Source of the DNA: Pedobacter sp. R20-19
GTDB taxonomy: Bacteria; Bacteroidota; Bacteroidia; Sphingobacteriales; Sphingobacteriaceae
NCBI RefSeq assembly: GCF_000708265.2
Contig: NZ_JCKI01000001.1
Span: forward strand, 124,001-188,000
Direction of reading: 5' to 3'
Length of the DNA: 64,000 bases
Shown one piece after another: positions 1-8,443 of the stretch; positions within the stretch are counted from its first letter, which is position 1; every line of letters begins with the position of its first letter. The translations under genes and the position numbers were made by a program. The notes under the pieces were generated by a model, which saw nothing but the letters and a program-made list of their open reading frames with translations, did not search any database and was not told where the DNA came from.

Positions 1-27
1 AGCTGAAATTTTAAAAAAATTATTGCT

Positions 28-72
28 TTACGGTTTCCCTTATAAAAGACCTTTATCTCTATGTTAATTTTG
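28..72 (+). promoter_or_regulatory. Shared operator-promoter module, copy 1
   Basis: A 16-bp site TTACGGTTTCCCTTAT (28-43) is followed after exactly 21 bp by TAATTTTG (65-72), a perfect match to the Bacteroidota -7 box TAnnTTTG. The left arm is intact and the right arm matches CCGTAA at 4 of 6 positions, so this is the weakest palindrome of the six modules in the window, but the spacing and box are exact. It would drive the small Cys-rich protein and nuclease genes starting at 199, with a leader of about 120 nt. Binding by an activator is inferred. Confidence 0.7.
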
Positions 73-198
73 AGCCAGAAAATCACTCAAAGAATCATAC
101 CTTAAAAATTAGTGCTCAGAAAAATGTGGTGGTTGCCCTGATGGTTCCACAGAAATGGCAACCCCACATTTTAAATCCTTTTTGTAAAACATCATCCC

Positions 199-408
199 AT
201 GAAAACGTTTTGCTTATGCCTTCTATTTTCAATTGTAGCCACTTGCAAAGTACCTGCAACTGTTTACCTTTGCAACAGCGGGAGTGGCAAAAAATATCAC
301 CTCAGCGCTAACTGTCGTGGCTTGAGTAATTGCAGTCATAAATTAATTTCAATCTCTTTAGATAAAGCAAGAGATCAGGGTAAAACCTTATGTAAATGGG
401 AAAAATAA
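199..408 (+). CDS. Small secreted Cys/His-rich protein, partner of the nuclease
   Basis: This 69-residue protein has a hydrophobic N-terminus ending near Cys16, which suggests export, perhaps as a lipoprotein. The mature part carries a KYHLSANCRGL motif and a late LCKWEK motif. The pattern YH-x4-5-C-x-x-L followed by A-x5-GK-x-x-C resembles the short metal-binding-like module often fused C-terminally to thermonuclease or metallo-beta-lactamase domains. Here it is a separate gene whose 3' end overlaps the thermonuclease gene by 13 bp, so the two are probably translationally coupled. A paralogous pair with the same overlap lies at 44803-45521. The module function is not known to me; a zinc- or nucleic-acid-binding helper of the nuclease is inference. 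Confidence 0.75.
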   Translation: MKTFCLCLLFSIVATCKVPATVYLCNSGSGKKYHLSANCRGLSNCSHKLISISLDKARDQGKTLCKWEK

Positions 409-911
409 CCACAATAATTTTATTACTATTCCTTCAGCCTGTTTTCAAAAGAACAGAAATACTAGATTTAAACCTCAAAAACCAGACTTTCCTTGCAAAG
501 GTGATCCGCATCATGGATGGTGATACAATGGAAGTGCTCTACAAAAATACGCAAATAAAAATCCGTTTGGCACATATTGATTGTCCCGAAAAAAGACGTT
601 CGCAACCTTTTGGCAATCTTGCGAAGCAAGCCTTGTCTGATTTATGCTTCGGACAAAATGTGATGGTATACGGGCAAAAGTATGACCGGTATAAACGGCT
701 CATTGCAGTAATCATTAATCAGAAAAAACAAGTGCTTAATCAGGAAATGATTAGAAAGGGAATGGCCTGGCATTATAAAAAATATTCTACTGATGCAGGT
801 TATGCACAACTCGAAATAACGGCAAGAAAAAACAGGATAGGTTTGTGGCACGATGAACACCCTATCGCGCCCTGGGAATGGCGAAAGCCAAAGCCAAAAC
901 TTCACGTTTAA
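396..911 (+). CDS. Staphylococcal-nuclease-like (thermonuclease) protein
   Basis: The 171-residue product has an N-terminal hydrophobic segment (about residues 5-17) and one SNase/OB-fold domain (about 33-165). The catalytic landmarks of the family are visible: DGDT near residue 46, the IRLAHIDCPE stretch carrying the Arg, Asp and Glu of the active site, and DRYKR with the second catalytic Arg. The enzyme should cleave DNA or RNA to 3'-phosphates with calcium, probably outside the cytoplasm. The ATG lies inside the upstream small gene, with its stop 10 bp further on. It is closely similar along its length to the product of 44997-45521, so the two-gene unit was duplicated. Transcription is expected from the module at 28-72. 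Confidence 0.88.
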   Translation: MGKITTIILLLFLQPVFKRTEILDLNLKNQTFLAKVIRIMDGDTMEVLYKNTQIKIRLAHIDCPEKRRSQPFGNLAKQALSDLCFGQNVMVYGQKYDRYKRLIAVIINQKKQVLNQEMIRKGMAWHYKKYSTDAGYAQLEITARKNRIGLWHDEHPIAPWEWRKPKPKLHV

Positions 912-1033
912 ATTTTGGCTTTAAACATCATTACATTAAAGAAAGAAGAATTAATTGGCTACCTGGCCTGGTATTCTTAGATTTCTATACTTCAAAAATT
1001 CTTAACTTAGACGAATTAGAATTTTAGCTTTTC

Positions 1034-1597
1034 ATGTACGAAATCCTGCGCAAACATATCGAAAAACAAATCACTTTAACGGATGAAGAATTTGATTTTG
1101 TACAGTTCCATTTCAAAAGCAGGAAATACAAAAGGCACCAATTCATCATTCAGGAAGGTGAAATGGTTAAATATTCTTATTTCATCATCTCTGGCCTTAC
1201 CAAACTTGTTTATCAGGAAGAAAGCGGGAAAAGCCACATCATTTCTTTCGCTATGGAAGATTGGTGGGAGAGTGATTTTAATGCCTTTCTTACGCAACAG
1301 CCTGCAAGCTTTTCCCTGGAATGCATTGAAGATACTGAAGTGCTCTATATTTCACTTGCCGATTATAAAACGATCTGTTCACAGTCGCAAAAGATCGCAT
1401 TGTTTTTTCTGGAAAAGGCCCATTTTGGCAATATTGCGGCACAACGCCGCATTTTATCTTTGCTTACTTCCAATGCAAAGGCACGTTACGAGCAATTGCT
1501 TAAACAGTATCCATCATTATTTCAACGGGTGCCGAAATCTTTGCTGGCTGCTTATCTTGGTGTTTCCAGAGAAACATTAAGCCGACTGGCCGGATAG
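1034..1597 (+). CDS. Crp/Fnr-family transcriptional regulator
   Basis: The 187-residue protein begins with a cyclic-nucleotide-binding-type beta-roll (about 25-115, with the IIQEGEMVKYSYFIISGL signature) and ends in a short helix-turn-helix whose recognition helix reads LGVSRETLSRL. This compact layout is typical of Bacteroidota Crp/Fnr proteins, many of which do not bind cAMP; no phosphate-binding cassette is obvious here. The protein stops directly after the recognition helix, which is slightly shorter than usual. It lies 107 bp upstream of a RidA gene on the same strand, and an inverted repeat sits between them. Regulation of that neighbour is inference. Confidence 0.88.
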   Translation: MYEILRKHIEKQITLTDEEFDFVQFHFKSRKYKRHQFIIQEGEMVKYSYFIISGLTKLVYQEESGKSHIISFAMEDWWESDFNAFLTQQPASFSLECIEDTEVLYISLADYKTICSQSQKIALFFLEKAHFGNIAAQRRILSLLTSNAKARYEQLLKQYPSLFQRVPKSLLAAYLGVSRETLSRLAG

Positions 1598-1605
1598 TGT
1601 GACAA

Positions 1606-1628
1606 ACATCACTTCAAAATGGTGATGT
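1606..1628. promoter_or_regulatory. Inverted repeat between crp/fnr-type gene and RidA gene
   Basis: ACATCAC (1606-1612) and GTGATGT (1622-1628) form a perfect 7-bp dyad separated by 9 bp. It begins 8 bp after the stop of the Crp/Fnr gene and lies 76 bp before the RidA start. The dyad is of the size expected for a Crp/Fnr operator. It could also be a weak terminator, but no T-run follows it. Confidence 0.4.
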
Positions 1629-1704
1629 AACGCAACAGCATTTGTACCATCATTCTTCAATTTTGTGGCGTAGCAATGGTTGCTGCATCAAAACACAAAT
1701 TGAT

Positions 1705-2094
1705 ATGGAAATCAAAACCATCAACCCCTGGAAATGGCAAGACCAGAGAAATTATGTTCAGGCAGTGGAAGTAAAGCAGGTAAACGGTACACTTTATTGT
1801 GCTGGCCAAACAGCCATTAATGCTGATGGCCTATCAAGTGACGCGGATATGGAAACCCAATTAACCCAAGCCATACAAAACCTTGAGCAACTCATTATAA
1901 CATCAGGCTACGAATGCAAAAACATTGTGCGCTTGAATGTTTACCATACTGATATTGCAGCATTCTTTGAAAGTTTTCACCTGCTACAGGATTGGGTAAT
2001 TAAACATGGGATTAAACAAGCTACAACCGTGTTGGAAGTTAAAAGTCTTTTCGAAACGTTAAAAGTTGAGTTGGAAGCTACAGTAGTAATGTAA
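1705..2094 (+). CDS. RidA/YjgF/Rid-family protein
   Basis: The 129-residue product has the compact chorismate-mutase-like fold signature of the Rid family: YCAGQTAINADG in the first half, a central MEMQL-type helix (METQLTQAIQNLEQLI) and the NIVRLNVYHTD segment. Canonical RidA hydrolyses reactive enamines and imines. The conserved C-terminal R-P-x-x-R of classical RidA is replaced by TTVLEVKSLF, so this is more likely another Rid subfamily with an uncertain substrate. An in-frame upstream ATG at 1642 would add 21 residues unlike the family, so 1705 was chosen. It lies downstream of a Crp/Fnr gene, a frequent Bacteroidota arrangement. Confidence 0.82.
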   Translation: MEIKTINPWKWQDQRNYVQAVEVKQVNGTLYCAGQTAINADGLSSDADMETQLTQAIQNLEQLIITSGYECKNIVRLNVYHTDIAAFFESFHLLQDWVIKHGIKQATTVLEVKSLFETLKVELEATVVM

Positions 2095-2177
2095 AGCTAA
2101 GCACCCGGTTAAGTTGGCTAACATGCTTTTAAATTCTTCCGAAATCTAAATTTCAGCCGTATGTCGCCTCCCGAATC

Positions 2178-2214
2178 AAACAAGGGGCTTTTTCTGTGAA
2201 AAAACCCCTTGTTT
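2178..2214. terminator. Bidirectional terminator between convergent genes
   Basis: AAACAAGGGG (2178-2187) pairs perfectly with CCCCTTGTTT (2205-2214), and the T-run and A-run inside the arms extend the stem. It lies between the RidA gene (+) and the DUF4097 gene (-), so it can serve both. Confidence 0.85.
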
Positions 2215-2248
2215 GTAAATATCATAATTAAAAACACAGTACGAGCAG

Positions 2249-3154
2249 CTATTTTTCTCTGATGTAAATATTGTTGTGGGTTGATTTCAGAATCAAATCA
2301 ATTCCTCCACCATTTATTTTTCCATTAAGCACTTCTCCGTCTGCACTTATAGTATTACCCGTTGTATATGAATAATTATTTTCATTAGTGGTAACTTTAA
2401 CTTGTACATTTCCAGTTAAAGACCGTGCCAATAGCGGGTTGGTTCCTGTTTTTGTAACAGCAAGTGTTCCAGTACTTGTTCTTTCTGAAGCTACCTGATT
2501 CAGCACAATTTTTAACCCTTCGGCCGCATATACTTTTCCAGACCTGGTAACAACATCCAAATTTGCCTTTACTGTCTTTGGAATAGCAACATCTATATGT
2601 CCGTTTAGCGAGACAATAGAGATTGGACCTTTAGGTTCAGCAGGGAAGGTGGCATCAACTGATCCGTGCAGGGTACGGATATTCATCGGACCAACATTAT
2701 TTAATAATACAATATCATTACCAGTCACGGCTACGTTAATTTCAGCTTTCAGATTTTTTAGCACTACGGAATCCTGGTACATATTGCTGTTGTTGGTAAA
2801 AGAGAGTTTGATGTCTTGAGGTAATTTAATGGTCACCATAGTCTGGTTGCTAATACTTACCGGGTTTACATTAATCTCATCTCCCTTAACGGTTACATCC
2901 AGACCAAGGCCACTGTTATCTTTAAAACCAGAACTATTAATTACAGTCAGCCCTTTCGCCCGCTCATCTGTTTCCTCGTCTTCATTTTTAGGAATCGAAA
3001 AAATAATTTCATTGCCATTATAACCCTCTACAATAACACCACTGATATTGAGGTTAATTTTACCGCTGCTCTTGGCAACCTTGTATTGTTTTTGTGCCGA
3101 AGCCGACAGGCCAATGGTTAACAGCGTGAATAATAAGATTAGTTGATATTTCAT
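2249..3154 (-). CDS. Exported DUF4097-type beta-helical protein
   Basis: The 301-residue protein starts with a clear signal peptide (MKYQLILLFTLLTIG, cleavage near SASAQ). The rest is a series of short beta-strand repeats with SGKINLNISG, LHGSVDATF, LNGHIDVAI and RSGKVYA elements, the pattern of DUF4097 / putative adhesin beta-helix domains (about 25-300). Such proteins sit in the periplasm or at the envelope and are often encoded with ECF sigma factors. It is the last gene of a three-gene minus-strand operon, 21 bp after the HEAT-repeat protein. Function is unknown. Confidence 0.78.
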   Translation of the reverse strand: MKYQLILLFTLLTIGLSASAQKQYKVAKSSGKINLNISGVIVEGYNGNEIIFSIPKNEDEETDERAKGLTVINSSGFKDNSGLGLDVTVKGDEINVNPVSISNQTMVTIKLPQDIKLSFTNNSNMYQDSVVLKNLKAEINVAVTGNDIVLLNNVGPMNIRTLHGSVDATFPAEPKGPISIVSLNGHIDVAIPKTVKANLDVVTRSGKVYAAEGLKIVLNQVASERTSTGTLAVTKTGTNPLLARSLTGNVQVKVTTNENNYSYTTGNTISADGEVLNGKINGGGIDLILKSTHNNIYIREK

Positions 3155-3175
3155 ATTTATATTTTTTTATATTTA

Positions 3176-3961
3176 TTAAAGTTTATTTTCTTTAAGGAGG
3201 ATATGATAGGCTTCGTCTTTTACGGCTTCTAAGGTAGATGGATCATTCACCAGCGCATAAAGCTTTTCATCAATCTGAACATTGGGCATTTTACCCAGCA
3301 AGTTAACCAACACCAATTGTACCATGGGATCATCTTGATGATTAAAACTGGATACCAATAAGTTAGAAACATAGGCATCTTCCTTATACTTTTCCAGCAC
3401 ACTTAAGGCCGCTAAACGCACATTGCTATTGCCATCTTTTTGGATGGTACCAGACAGGCGGTTAAGCATATCATAACTAATCAATTCCTTTTTTTTAATA
3501 GTTAAAATTGCCGCTAGTCGGGAGCTTGATGAAGTGCTGTCATTTAGTTGCTTAAGCAGTTGATTCAGCTGATCAGCAGACCTAACTGTTTTTCTATGCC
3601 TAGGCTTTTTAATCGGTGCAGACACATATTTCACTGCTGCAGGGTTTTGATCAGGCGTGGACTGAGCTTTCGTTTTTTGAGGTCTTTGCTGATGCAGGGT
3701 ATCTTGAGTGCCAGCAAAATGCTGTTCAGGATTTACGGTTTGATTTGCCAATCTAAAGAACCAAAAACCAACGGCACAAACCAATAATATAGCGGCAGCA
3801 GCCATCCACCAGGTAGATTTTACGATTAAAAGCCTATGTCGTTTTTGATCATTTGCCTGGGCTAATCTTGCTTTTAAACCGGCAAGGTCTAGTTGGGGGG
3901 CATCCAAATGATCGAAATCTCCCCGGTGCTTTTCCACAAAATCTTTTATCGGATCATTCAT
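3176..3961 (-). CDS. Membrane-anchored HEAT-repeat protein, possible anti-sigma factor
   Basis: The 261-residue product has a cytoplasmic N-terminus of about 45 residues, one transmembrane helix (about 51-70, WWMAAAAILLVCAVGFWFF) and a C-terminal region (about 125-260) with helical HEAT-like repeats such as VRLAALSVLEKYKED and PMVQLVLVNLLGKM. Its start overlaps the stop of the sigma factor gene by 8 bp, so the two are coupled. Position and topology (short cytosolic head, one helix, extracytoplasmic sensor) fit an anti-sigma factor or sigma-linked sensor; no zinc-finger anti-sigma motif is seen, so that role is inference. Confidence 0.75.
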   Translation of the reverse strand: MNDPIKDFVEKHRGDFDHLDAPQLDLAGLKARLAQANDQKRHRLLIVKSTWWMAAAAILLVCAVGFWFFRLANQTVNPEQHFAGTQDTLHQQRPQKTKAQSTPDQNPAAVKYVSAPIKKPRHRKTVRSADQLNQLLKQLNDSTSSSSRLAAILTIKKKELISYDMLNRLSGTIQKDGNSNVRLAALSVLEKYKEDAYVSNLLVSSFNHQDDPMVQLVLVNLLGKMPNVQIDEKLYALVNDPSTLEAVKDEAYHILLKENKL

Positions 3962-4514
3962 AATATGCTTTATCCTTAAGTGAACTTAAAATTTTCTTTT
4001 TTGCGCGGTGATATTGCGTTCTAACCGTTGATGAGGCAACTCCTAACATCAGCGCAATTTCATCCTGCGACATTTTTTCAAAAAGATACAAGTTTAATAT
4101 TGTTCTGTATCCATCTGATAGTTCGTTAATACAACGGCGGACATCTTCTACCCGGCTTTCAAAAATTTCATCATCTCTGATGTCGTATTCAGCTTCCGCC
4201 CTGAATTCATGATCGCCAAGATCTGAAAACAACAGTTTCTTTCGCCTGATGTAAGAAATAGATTTGTTAATGGCCATTCTCCTTACCCAAGCTTCAAAAT
4301 TATTAATTTCCTTTAGCCGCTTCTGATCATTAAAAGCAGTAAAAAAGGTTTCCTGTAAAATGTCTTCTGCCTCTGCGCTATGTGTAATCAGTCTGCTAAT
4401 GGAGTTAAAAATCCCACGGGCATAACGGTTGTACAATCCGGTATAGCCCAAATCTTTACCCTGAAGGCAAAGGGAAATCAATTCCTGATCTGATATGTTA
4501 TCTTTTTGTGGCAA
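3954..4514 (-). CDS. ECF-type RNA polymerase sigma factor
   Basis: The 186-residue protein has sigma region 2 (about 22-90, with AEDILQETFFTAF and the WVRRMAINKSISYIRR helix) and region 4 (about 125-178, with SQDEIALMLGVASSTVRTQ as the helix-turn-helix). No in-frame ATG exists upstream before a stop, and the first internal Met is inside region 2, so the start is the TTG at 4514. It is the first gene of the operon with the HEAT-repeat and DUF4097 genes. It probably directs transcription of its own operon after release by a cognate anti-sigma factor. Confidence 0.9.
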   Translation of the reverse strand: MPQKDNISDQELISLCLQGKDLGYTGLYNRYARGIFNSISRLITHSAEAEDILQETFFTAFNDQKRLKEINNFEAWVRRMAINKSISYIRRKKLLFSDLGDHEFRAEAEYDIRDDEIFESRVEDVRRCINELSDGYRTILNLYLFEKMSQDEIALMLGVASSTVRTQYHRAKKKILSSLKDKAYYE

Positions 4515-4682
4515 TGAGCGTTTAGTTAGTCGGCGTTTTAGCAGGTTTCTATCTTGTAGTCGCAGGATGTTGAATAATGTTGCATAAAGAATTTATTATT
4601 TAAATTTATTCATTTTATAAAGTCAAATGATTGGCCTTATCAGGATATGTTTAAAGAAAAATAAAAATATTTTTACTGTAAT

Positions 4683-4777
4683 ACAATATTGATTCAAAAT
4701 TACCGTCTATATACTGAGAGCGTTAATTTAGATTAAACGGGAGTTGTCCTTCGGGATGATTCCCGTTTTCTTTTTTA
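4683..4777 (+). ncRNA. sRNA-like unit, tandem copy 1
   Basis: A 95-bp unit that recurs at 4950-5044. It opens with ACAATA and AAAATTACCGTC, has a core GAGAGCGTTAATTTAG that is identical in both copies, and ends with a hairpin (4737-4766, arms starting ACGGGA and ending TCCCGT) followed by TTTCTTTTTT. The hairpin plus T-run is a good intrinsic terminator. No reading frame is shared. A short terminated RNA of about 70-80 nt is inferred; it could instead be a mobile terminator repeat. Confidence 0.5.
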
Positions 4778-4805
4778 GTACAAAATTACCTATTCACCGC
4801 AAATG

Positions 4806-4836
4806 ATGCGGAGATTATCAAGGTTATTCTCCGCAT
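4806..4836. terminator. Hairpin between the two sRNA-like units
   Basis: ATGCGGAGA (4806-4814) pairs perfectly with TCTCCGCAT (4828-4836), followed by TTAAATATAA and no strong T-run. It may be a second terminator for copy 1 or part of a longer RNA. Its role is not clear. Confidence 0.35.
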
Positions 4837-4949
4837 TTAAATATAATACACTAAGTTGCCTTATAGCGATACCACAAAAGAAATATCCTGATTTCTGACG
4901 TGGTTAAGTTAGTATCAATATCTTATTTTTAAAATAATTTTCAGTCCAT

Positions 4950-5044
4950 ACAATAATCTTTTAAAATTACCGTCTTATACCTGAGAGCGTTAATTTAGAT
5001 TAAACGGGAGTCGTCCTTAGGGATGATTCCCGTTTTCTTTTTTA
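4950..5044 (+). ncRNA. sRNA-like unit, tandem copy 2
   Basis: Second copy of the 95-bp unit. Differences from copy 1 are concentrated upstream of AAAATTACCGTC and at two loop-side bases of the hairpin (5004-5033), which keep the pairing possible through G-U pairs. The hairpin again ends in CCCGTTTTC and a T-run. The gap from 5045 to 5287 holds nothing else that I can identify except the expected promoter of the kinase gene. Confidence 0.5.
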
Positions 5045-5287
5045 GCCTTTATAAGGCGGCGTATTTAAACAGATCAAATCTTCAATTTATGGCAGTTGGA
5101 GGAAATTCCTTAAATTATTTTACCATACTGCAACACTTAATCTGTATTAGGTGTTGTAAAAACGTATCTTCCTTTTACTGAGTGTTTATGCTTTTTAAAT
5201 TATATTAAGAAGTATTTAGGAAGCAATATGGATTTATGATATTTGCTTAATTTGAGTTTATTTTAGAAAATTATTACCACTTAATAT

Positions 5288-8083
5288 ATGAGCGATATCG
5301 CAGCGAATCAGGACCGTTTCGCAGCCCTTTTAGCCGCAACATCCGATGTAGTTTACCGCATGAGTCCAGACTGGGAAGTGATGTACGAACTGGATGGCCG
5401 CGGATTTTTAAAAAGCACATCCGCACCTATCACTGGCTGGAGAGAACACAACGTTCATCCATCTGATATGCAAATGGTAAATGCCGCAATAGAAAAAGCA
5501 CTTATTACCAAATCAATGTTTGAGCTGGAGCACCGTGTTTTACGTTCGGATGGTAGCACAGGCTGGACAATTTCAAGAGCTGTGCCCATCTTAAATGATG
5601 AGGGAAATATTTTAGAATGGTTTGGAACAGCCAAAGATATTACCATCCGCAAAGAAACAGAAATTGAACTTCAGCGGGCAAAAGACCAGGCTGAACAGCA
5701 ACAGCGGTTGTATGAAACCGTAACATCCAATACACCAGACCTCATTTATGTATTCGGATTAGATTATCGCTTTAATTATGTTAATAAGGCATTGCTTGAA
5801 ATGTGGGGAAAGGGGCTGGAGGATTCAGTCGGTAAAACCCTGCTCGAAAATGGATACGAGCCCTGGCACGCCGAGATGCATGAGCGTGAGATAGATGAAA
5901 TTATTGCCACAGGAAAAGCCATTCGCGGGGAGGTAGATTTTCCACATGCCGTACTGGGAAAAAGGACATATGATTATATCCTTTCACCTGTATTTGATGC
6001 AAATGGCGTTGTTGTAGCCATATCCGGAACTACCCGTGATGTAACACACCGCAAATTGCAGGAACAGGAGAAATACAGACTATCTGCCGAACTTGCCATG
6101 CTAAACGAAGCAGCCGAAACCACAAATGAAGAGCTCAACGCGGCAAATGAAGAACTTCAAGCTTCTCAGGAAAAGCTTAGGGAGGCCAACAGAAATCTGG
6201 AACAAATCCTAAATATGTTACCTGCTTCCGTTGTGGTGATTCGTGGTTATGACCTGGTTGTAGAGATGATTAATGAAAGCAACCTGAAATACTGGAACAA
6301 AACCAAAGAAGTGGTTTTAGGTAAAAAGTTTCTGGATATATTACCTGACCTCGCAGATCAACCTTTTGCCAGTCAGCTCCGAAAAGTAATGGAAACAGGT
6401 GAAGTGATCGATGTAAAAGAAAGCCCCGTGATTTTTACCATGCCCGATGGTTCCATCAGAGAAACCTATGTAGACTACACCTACCAACCCCTTGCGGATG
6501 CTGATGGTAATAGAAACGGTGTTTTAGTGATGTCTTTTGAAATTACAGAAAGGATACTTTCTAAACGATTACTCGAAAAATACACTGCCGAACTGACCCA
6601 GGTAAATAAGTCGCTTTCTATTGCGAACAATAAACTGGCAGCCAGTGAGGCTCGATTTAAGTTTTTTATTGAGGAGGCACCTGTGGCCATTGGAGTTTTA
6701 CATGCCAGGGAGTTGATTGTTGAAACCGCTAACCAGAAGATATTGGAAGTTTGGGGTAAAAGCCCTGAAATTATAGGATTACCGCTTGCCCAGGCATTAC
6801 CGGAATTAAGTGGTCAGCCTTTTCTAGGTATACTGGATAATGTATTTATGACCGGCGTACCTTTTTACGCCAATGAAATCAGCGCCATGTTAAACCATGG
6901 AGGAGAATTAAAAGAAATCTTTTTTAATGTAGTTTATCAACCTGTAGTTGGACAGGATGGAGCCGTATCTGATATATTGATCGTTGCGACAGATGTGACA
7001 GAACAAGTTCATGCACGCAAGTCGATTGAAAAAAGCGAGCAATATTTTAGAAAGCTTGCCGACCTTGTGCCCGCCAAGATTTCTAATGCTTTACCAAACG
7101 GCATGGTTACTTTCTCTAATCAGCAATGGCTGGATTTTACAGGAATGAGTTTTGAGAATCTTCGTGATTTTGGCTATTACCAGATCATGCATCCGGATGA
7201 GATTGCCCCCTTTAAAAAAGGGCTGGAAGTAGCAGCAGCTAATGGCACTCCACATGTTGCAGAAATGCGCTTTAAAGACACCAATGGTAACTATATCTGG
7301 CATTTAAATATCTCATCGCCCATTTTAGATGAAGAAGGAAAAGTAATGATGTGGGTTGGATCTACCACTGATATTCAAACGATAAAAGAGGAAGAGCAAC
7401 GCAAAAGTGACTTCGTAAGCATGCTCAGTCATGAACTTAAAACACCTGTTACCTCCATTAAAGGACACGTACAATTGGCCTTAAGATTACTGTCCAGAGA
7501 AACATTATCACCATCGCTACAAAAACTAAGTTCATCATTAACCCGTATCGATGTACTTCTTTTGCAATTAACCGGACTTATTGGAGATATGCTTGACCTG
7601 AGCCGGATTGATGCCGGAAGGATGGACTTAAAAGTAGAGCATTTTGCAATTGATGCCCTGGTAAAAGAAGTGGTAGAAGATTTTCGTTTAAGTCACCAAC
7701 ATTACTTCTTCCATTTAGAAACCAAGGTGGAGGTATTTGTTAACGCAGACCGGGATAGAATTAGCCAGGTATTGATTAACCTGATTGCAAATGCAATTAA
7801 GTATTCACCAAAAAGTAATAGGGTTGATATTTCTGTAAAAACAACAACAGAAAGCGGAGTATTAATTGCGATAAAAGATTACGGGATAGGTATTGAAGAA
7901 AAAGACCAAACTAAAATTTTTGAACGCTTTTTTAGGGTGGAGGGTCAGAATGAAAAATATTATAGCGGCTTTGGAATCGGATTATTTTTAGCGCATAATA
8001 TTATCACCAGACATGGGGGTAAAATCTTATTGGAAAGTCAAAGGGATCAAGGCTCAGTATTTACCGTACATCTTCCAATTTAG
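5288..8083 (+). CDS. Five-PAS hybridless sensor histidine kinase
   Basis: The 931-residue protein has no transmembrane helix or signal peptide, so it senses in the cytoplasm. It carries five PAS/PAC modules (about 10-125, 140-255, 305-425, 455-575, 583-700) joined by coiled-coil linkers (for example EELNAANEELQASQEKL). The kinase core follows: HisKA with SMLSHELKTP (phospho-His near residue 716) and HATPase_c (about 815-931) with the N box NLIANAIKYSP, DYGIGI and GFGIGL. No receiver domain is attached and no response regulator gene lies next to it, so the partner is encoded elsewhere. The ligand cannot be told from the sequence. Confidence 0.93.
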   Translation: MSDIAANQDRFAALLAATSDVVYRMSPDWEVMYELDGRGFLKSTSAPITGWREHNVHPSDMQMVNAAIEKALITKSMFELEHRVLRSDGSTGWTISRAVPILNDEGNILEWFGTAKDITIRKETEIELQRAKDQAEQQQRLYETVTSNTPDLIYVFGLDYRFNYVNKALLEMWGKGLEDSVGKTLLENGYEPWHAEMHEREIDEIIATGKAIRGEVDFPHAVLGKRTYDYILSPVFDANGVVVAISGTTRDVTHRKLQEQEKYRLSAELAMLNEAAETTNEELNAANEELQASQEKLREANRNLEQILNMLPASVVVIRGYDLVVEMINESNLKYWNKTKEVVLGKKFLDILPDLADQPFASQLRKVMETGEVIDVKESPVIFTMPDGSIRETYVDYTYQPLADADGNRNGVLVMSFEITERILSKRLLEKYTAELTQVNKSLSIANNKLAASEARFKFFIEEAPVAIGVLHARELIVETANQKILEVWGKSPEIIGLPLAQALPELSGQPFLGILDNVFMTGVPFYANEISAMLNHGGELKEIFFNVVYQPVVGQDGAVSDILIVATDVTEQVHARKSIEKSEQYFRKLADLVPAKISNALPNGMVTFSNQQWLDFTGMSFENLRDFGYYQIMHPDEIAPFKKGLEVAAANGTPHVAEMRFKDTNGNYIWHLNISSPILDEEGKVMMWVGSTTDIQTIKEEEQRKSDFVSMLSHELKTPVTSIKGHVQLALRLLSRETLSPSLQKLSSSLTRIDVLLLQLTGLIGDMLDLSRIDAGRMDLKVEHFAIDALVKEVVEDFRLSHQHYFFHLETKVEVFVNADRDRISQVLINLIANAIKYSPKSNRVDISVKTTTESGVLIAIKDYGIGIEEKDQTKIFERFFRVEGQNEKYYSGFGIGLFLAHNIITRHGGKILLESQRDQGSVFTVHLPI

Positions 8084-8149
8084 AAGTTTTATTCATTTAT
8101 TTAGTTTTAAGCAAAGCCCATTTGAATAGCTTACCTCTAAAACTCTGTT

Positions 8150-8443
8150 TTATTTAGTATATGGGGCTGAAAATTTTTTGGCTATTTCATGTTGTTGTAA
8201 TTGATCACCATTTGGCAAAATCATATAATTTTGATCGGTAACCGGATTTATGATTACCTGATAACCACCCCTGCAATTTTGATATCGATAAGCAAATGCC
8301 TTTAGTCCTTTGAATAACCCCTCTGTTTTAGCCATTTGATAAACATGCCGGGAACAGCTTATTCTAAAAATACACCGGGGCTCTCGGTTTTTAGCCTTGA
8401 GCATCCAGTATATTTTAATTAAGAATAGCAGCAGAAATCTCAT
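8150..8443 (-). CDS. yidD: YidD-like membrane-insertion efficiency factor
   Basis: The 97-residue product starts with a hydrophobic helix (MRFLLLFLIKIYW) and has the family core CIFRISCSRHVYQMAKTEG followed by GLKAFAYRYQNCRGGY, matching the C-x-F-x-x-x-C-S ... G-x-x-K-G ... R-x-x-x-C-x-G signature of YidD/UPF0161. YidD assists the YidC insertase at the inner membrane. The gene is coupled to the upstream small gene by a TAATG overlap. YidD usually sits between rnpA and yidC; here it lies in a separate two-gene operon under a shared module promoter, so it may be a second, inducible copy. A longer frame reading back to 8515 overlaps the upstream gene and is not needed. Confidence 0.82.
   Translation of the reverse strand: MRFLLLFLIKIYWMLKAKNREPRCIFRISCSRHVYQMAKTEGLFKGLKAFAYRYQNCRGGYQVIINPVTDQNYMILPNGDQLQQHEIAKKFSAPYTK

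Noticed and set aside
126..311. 61-codon frame overlapping the first small secreted protein
   Set aside because: The other frame encodes the conserved Cys/His protein with a paralogue at 44803; both cannot be the main product.
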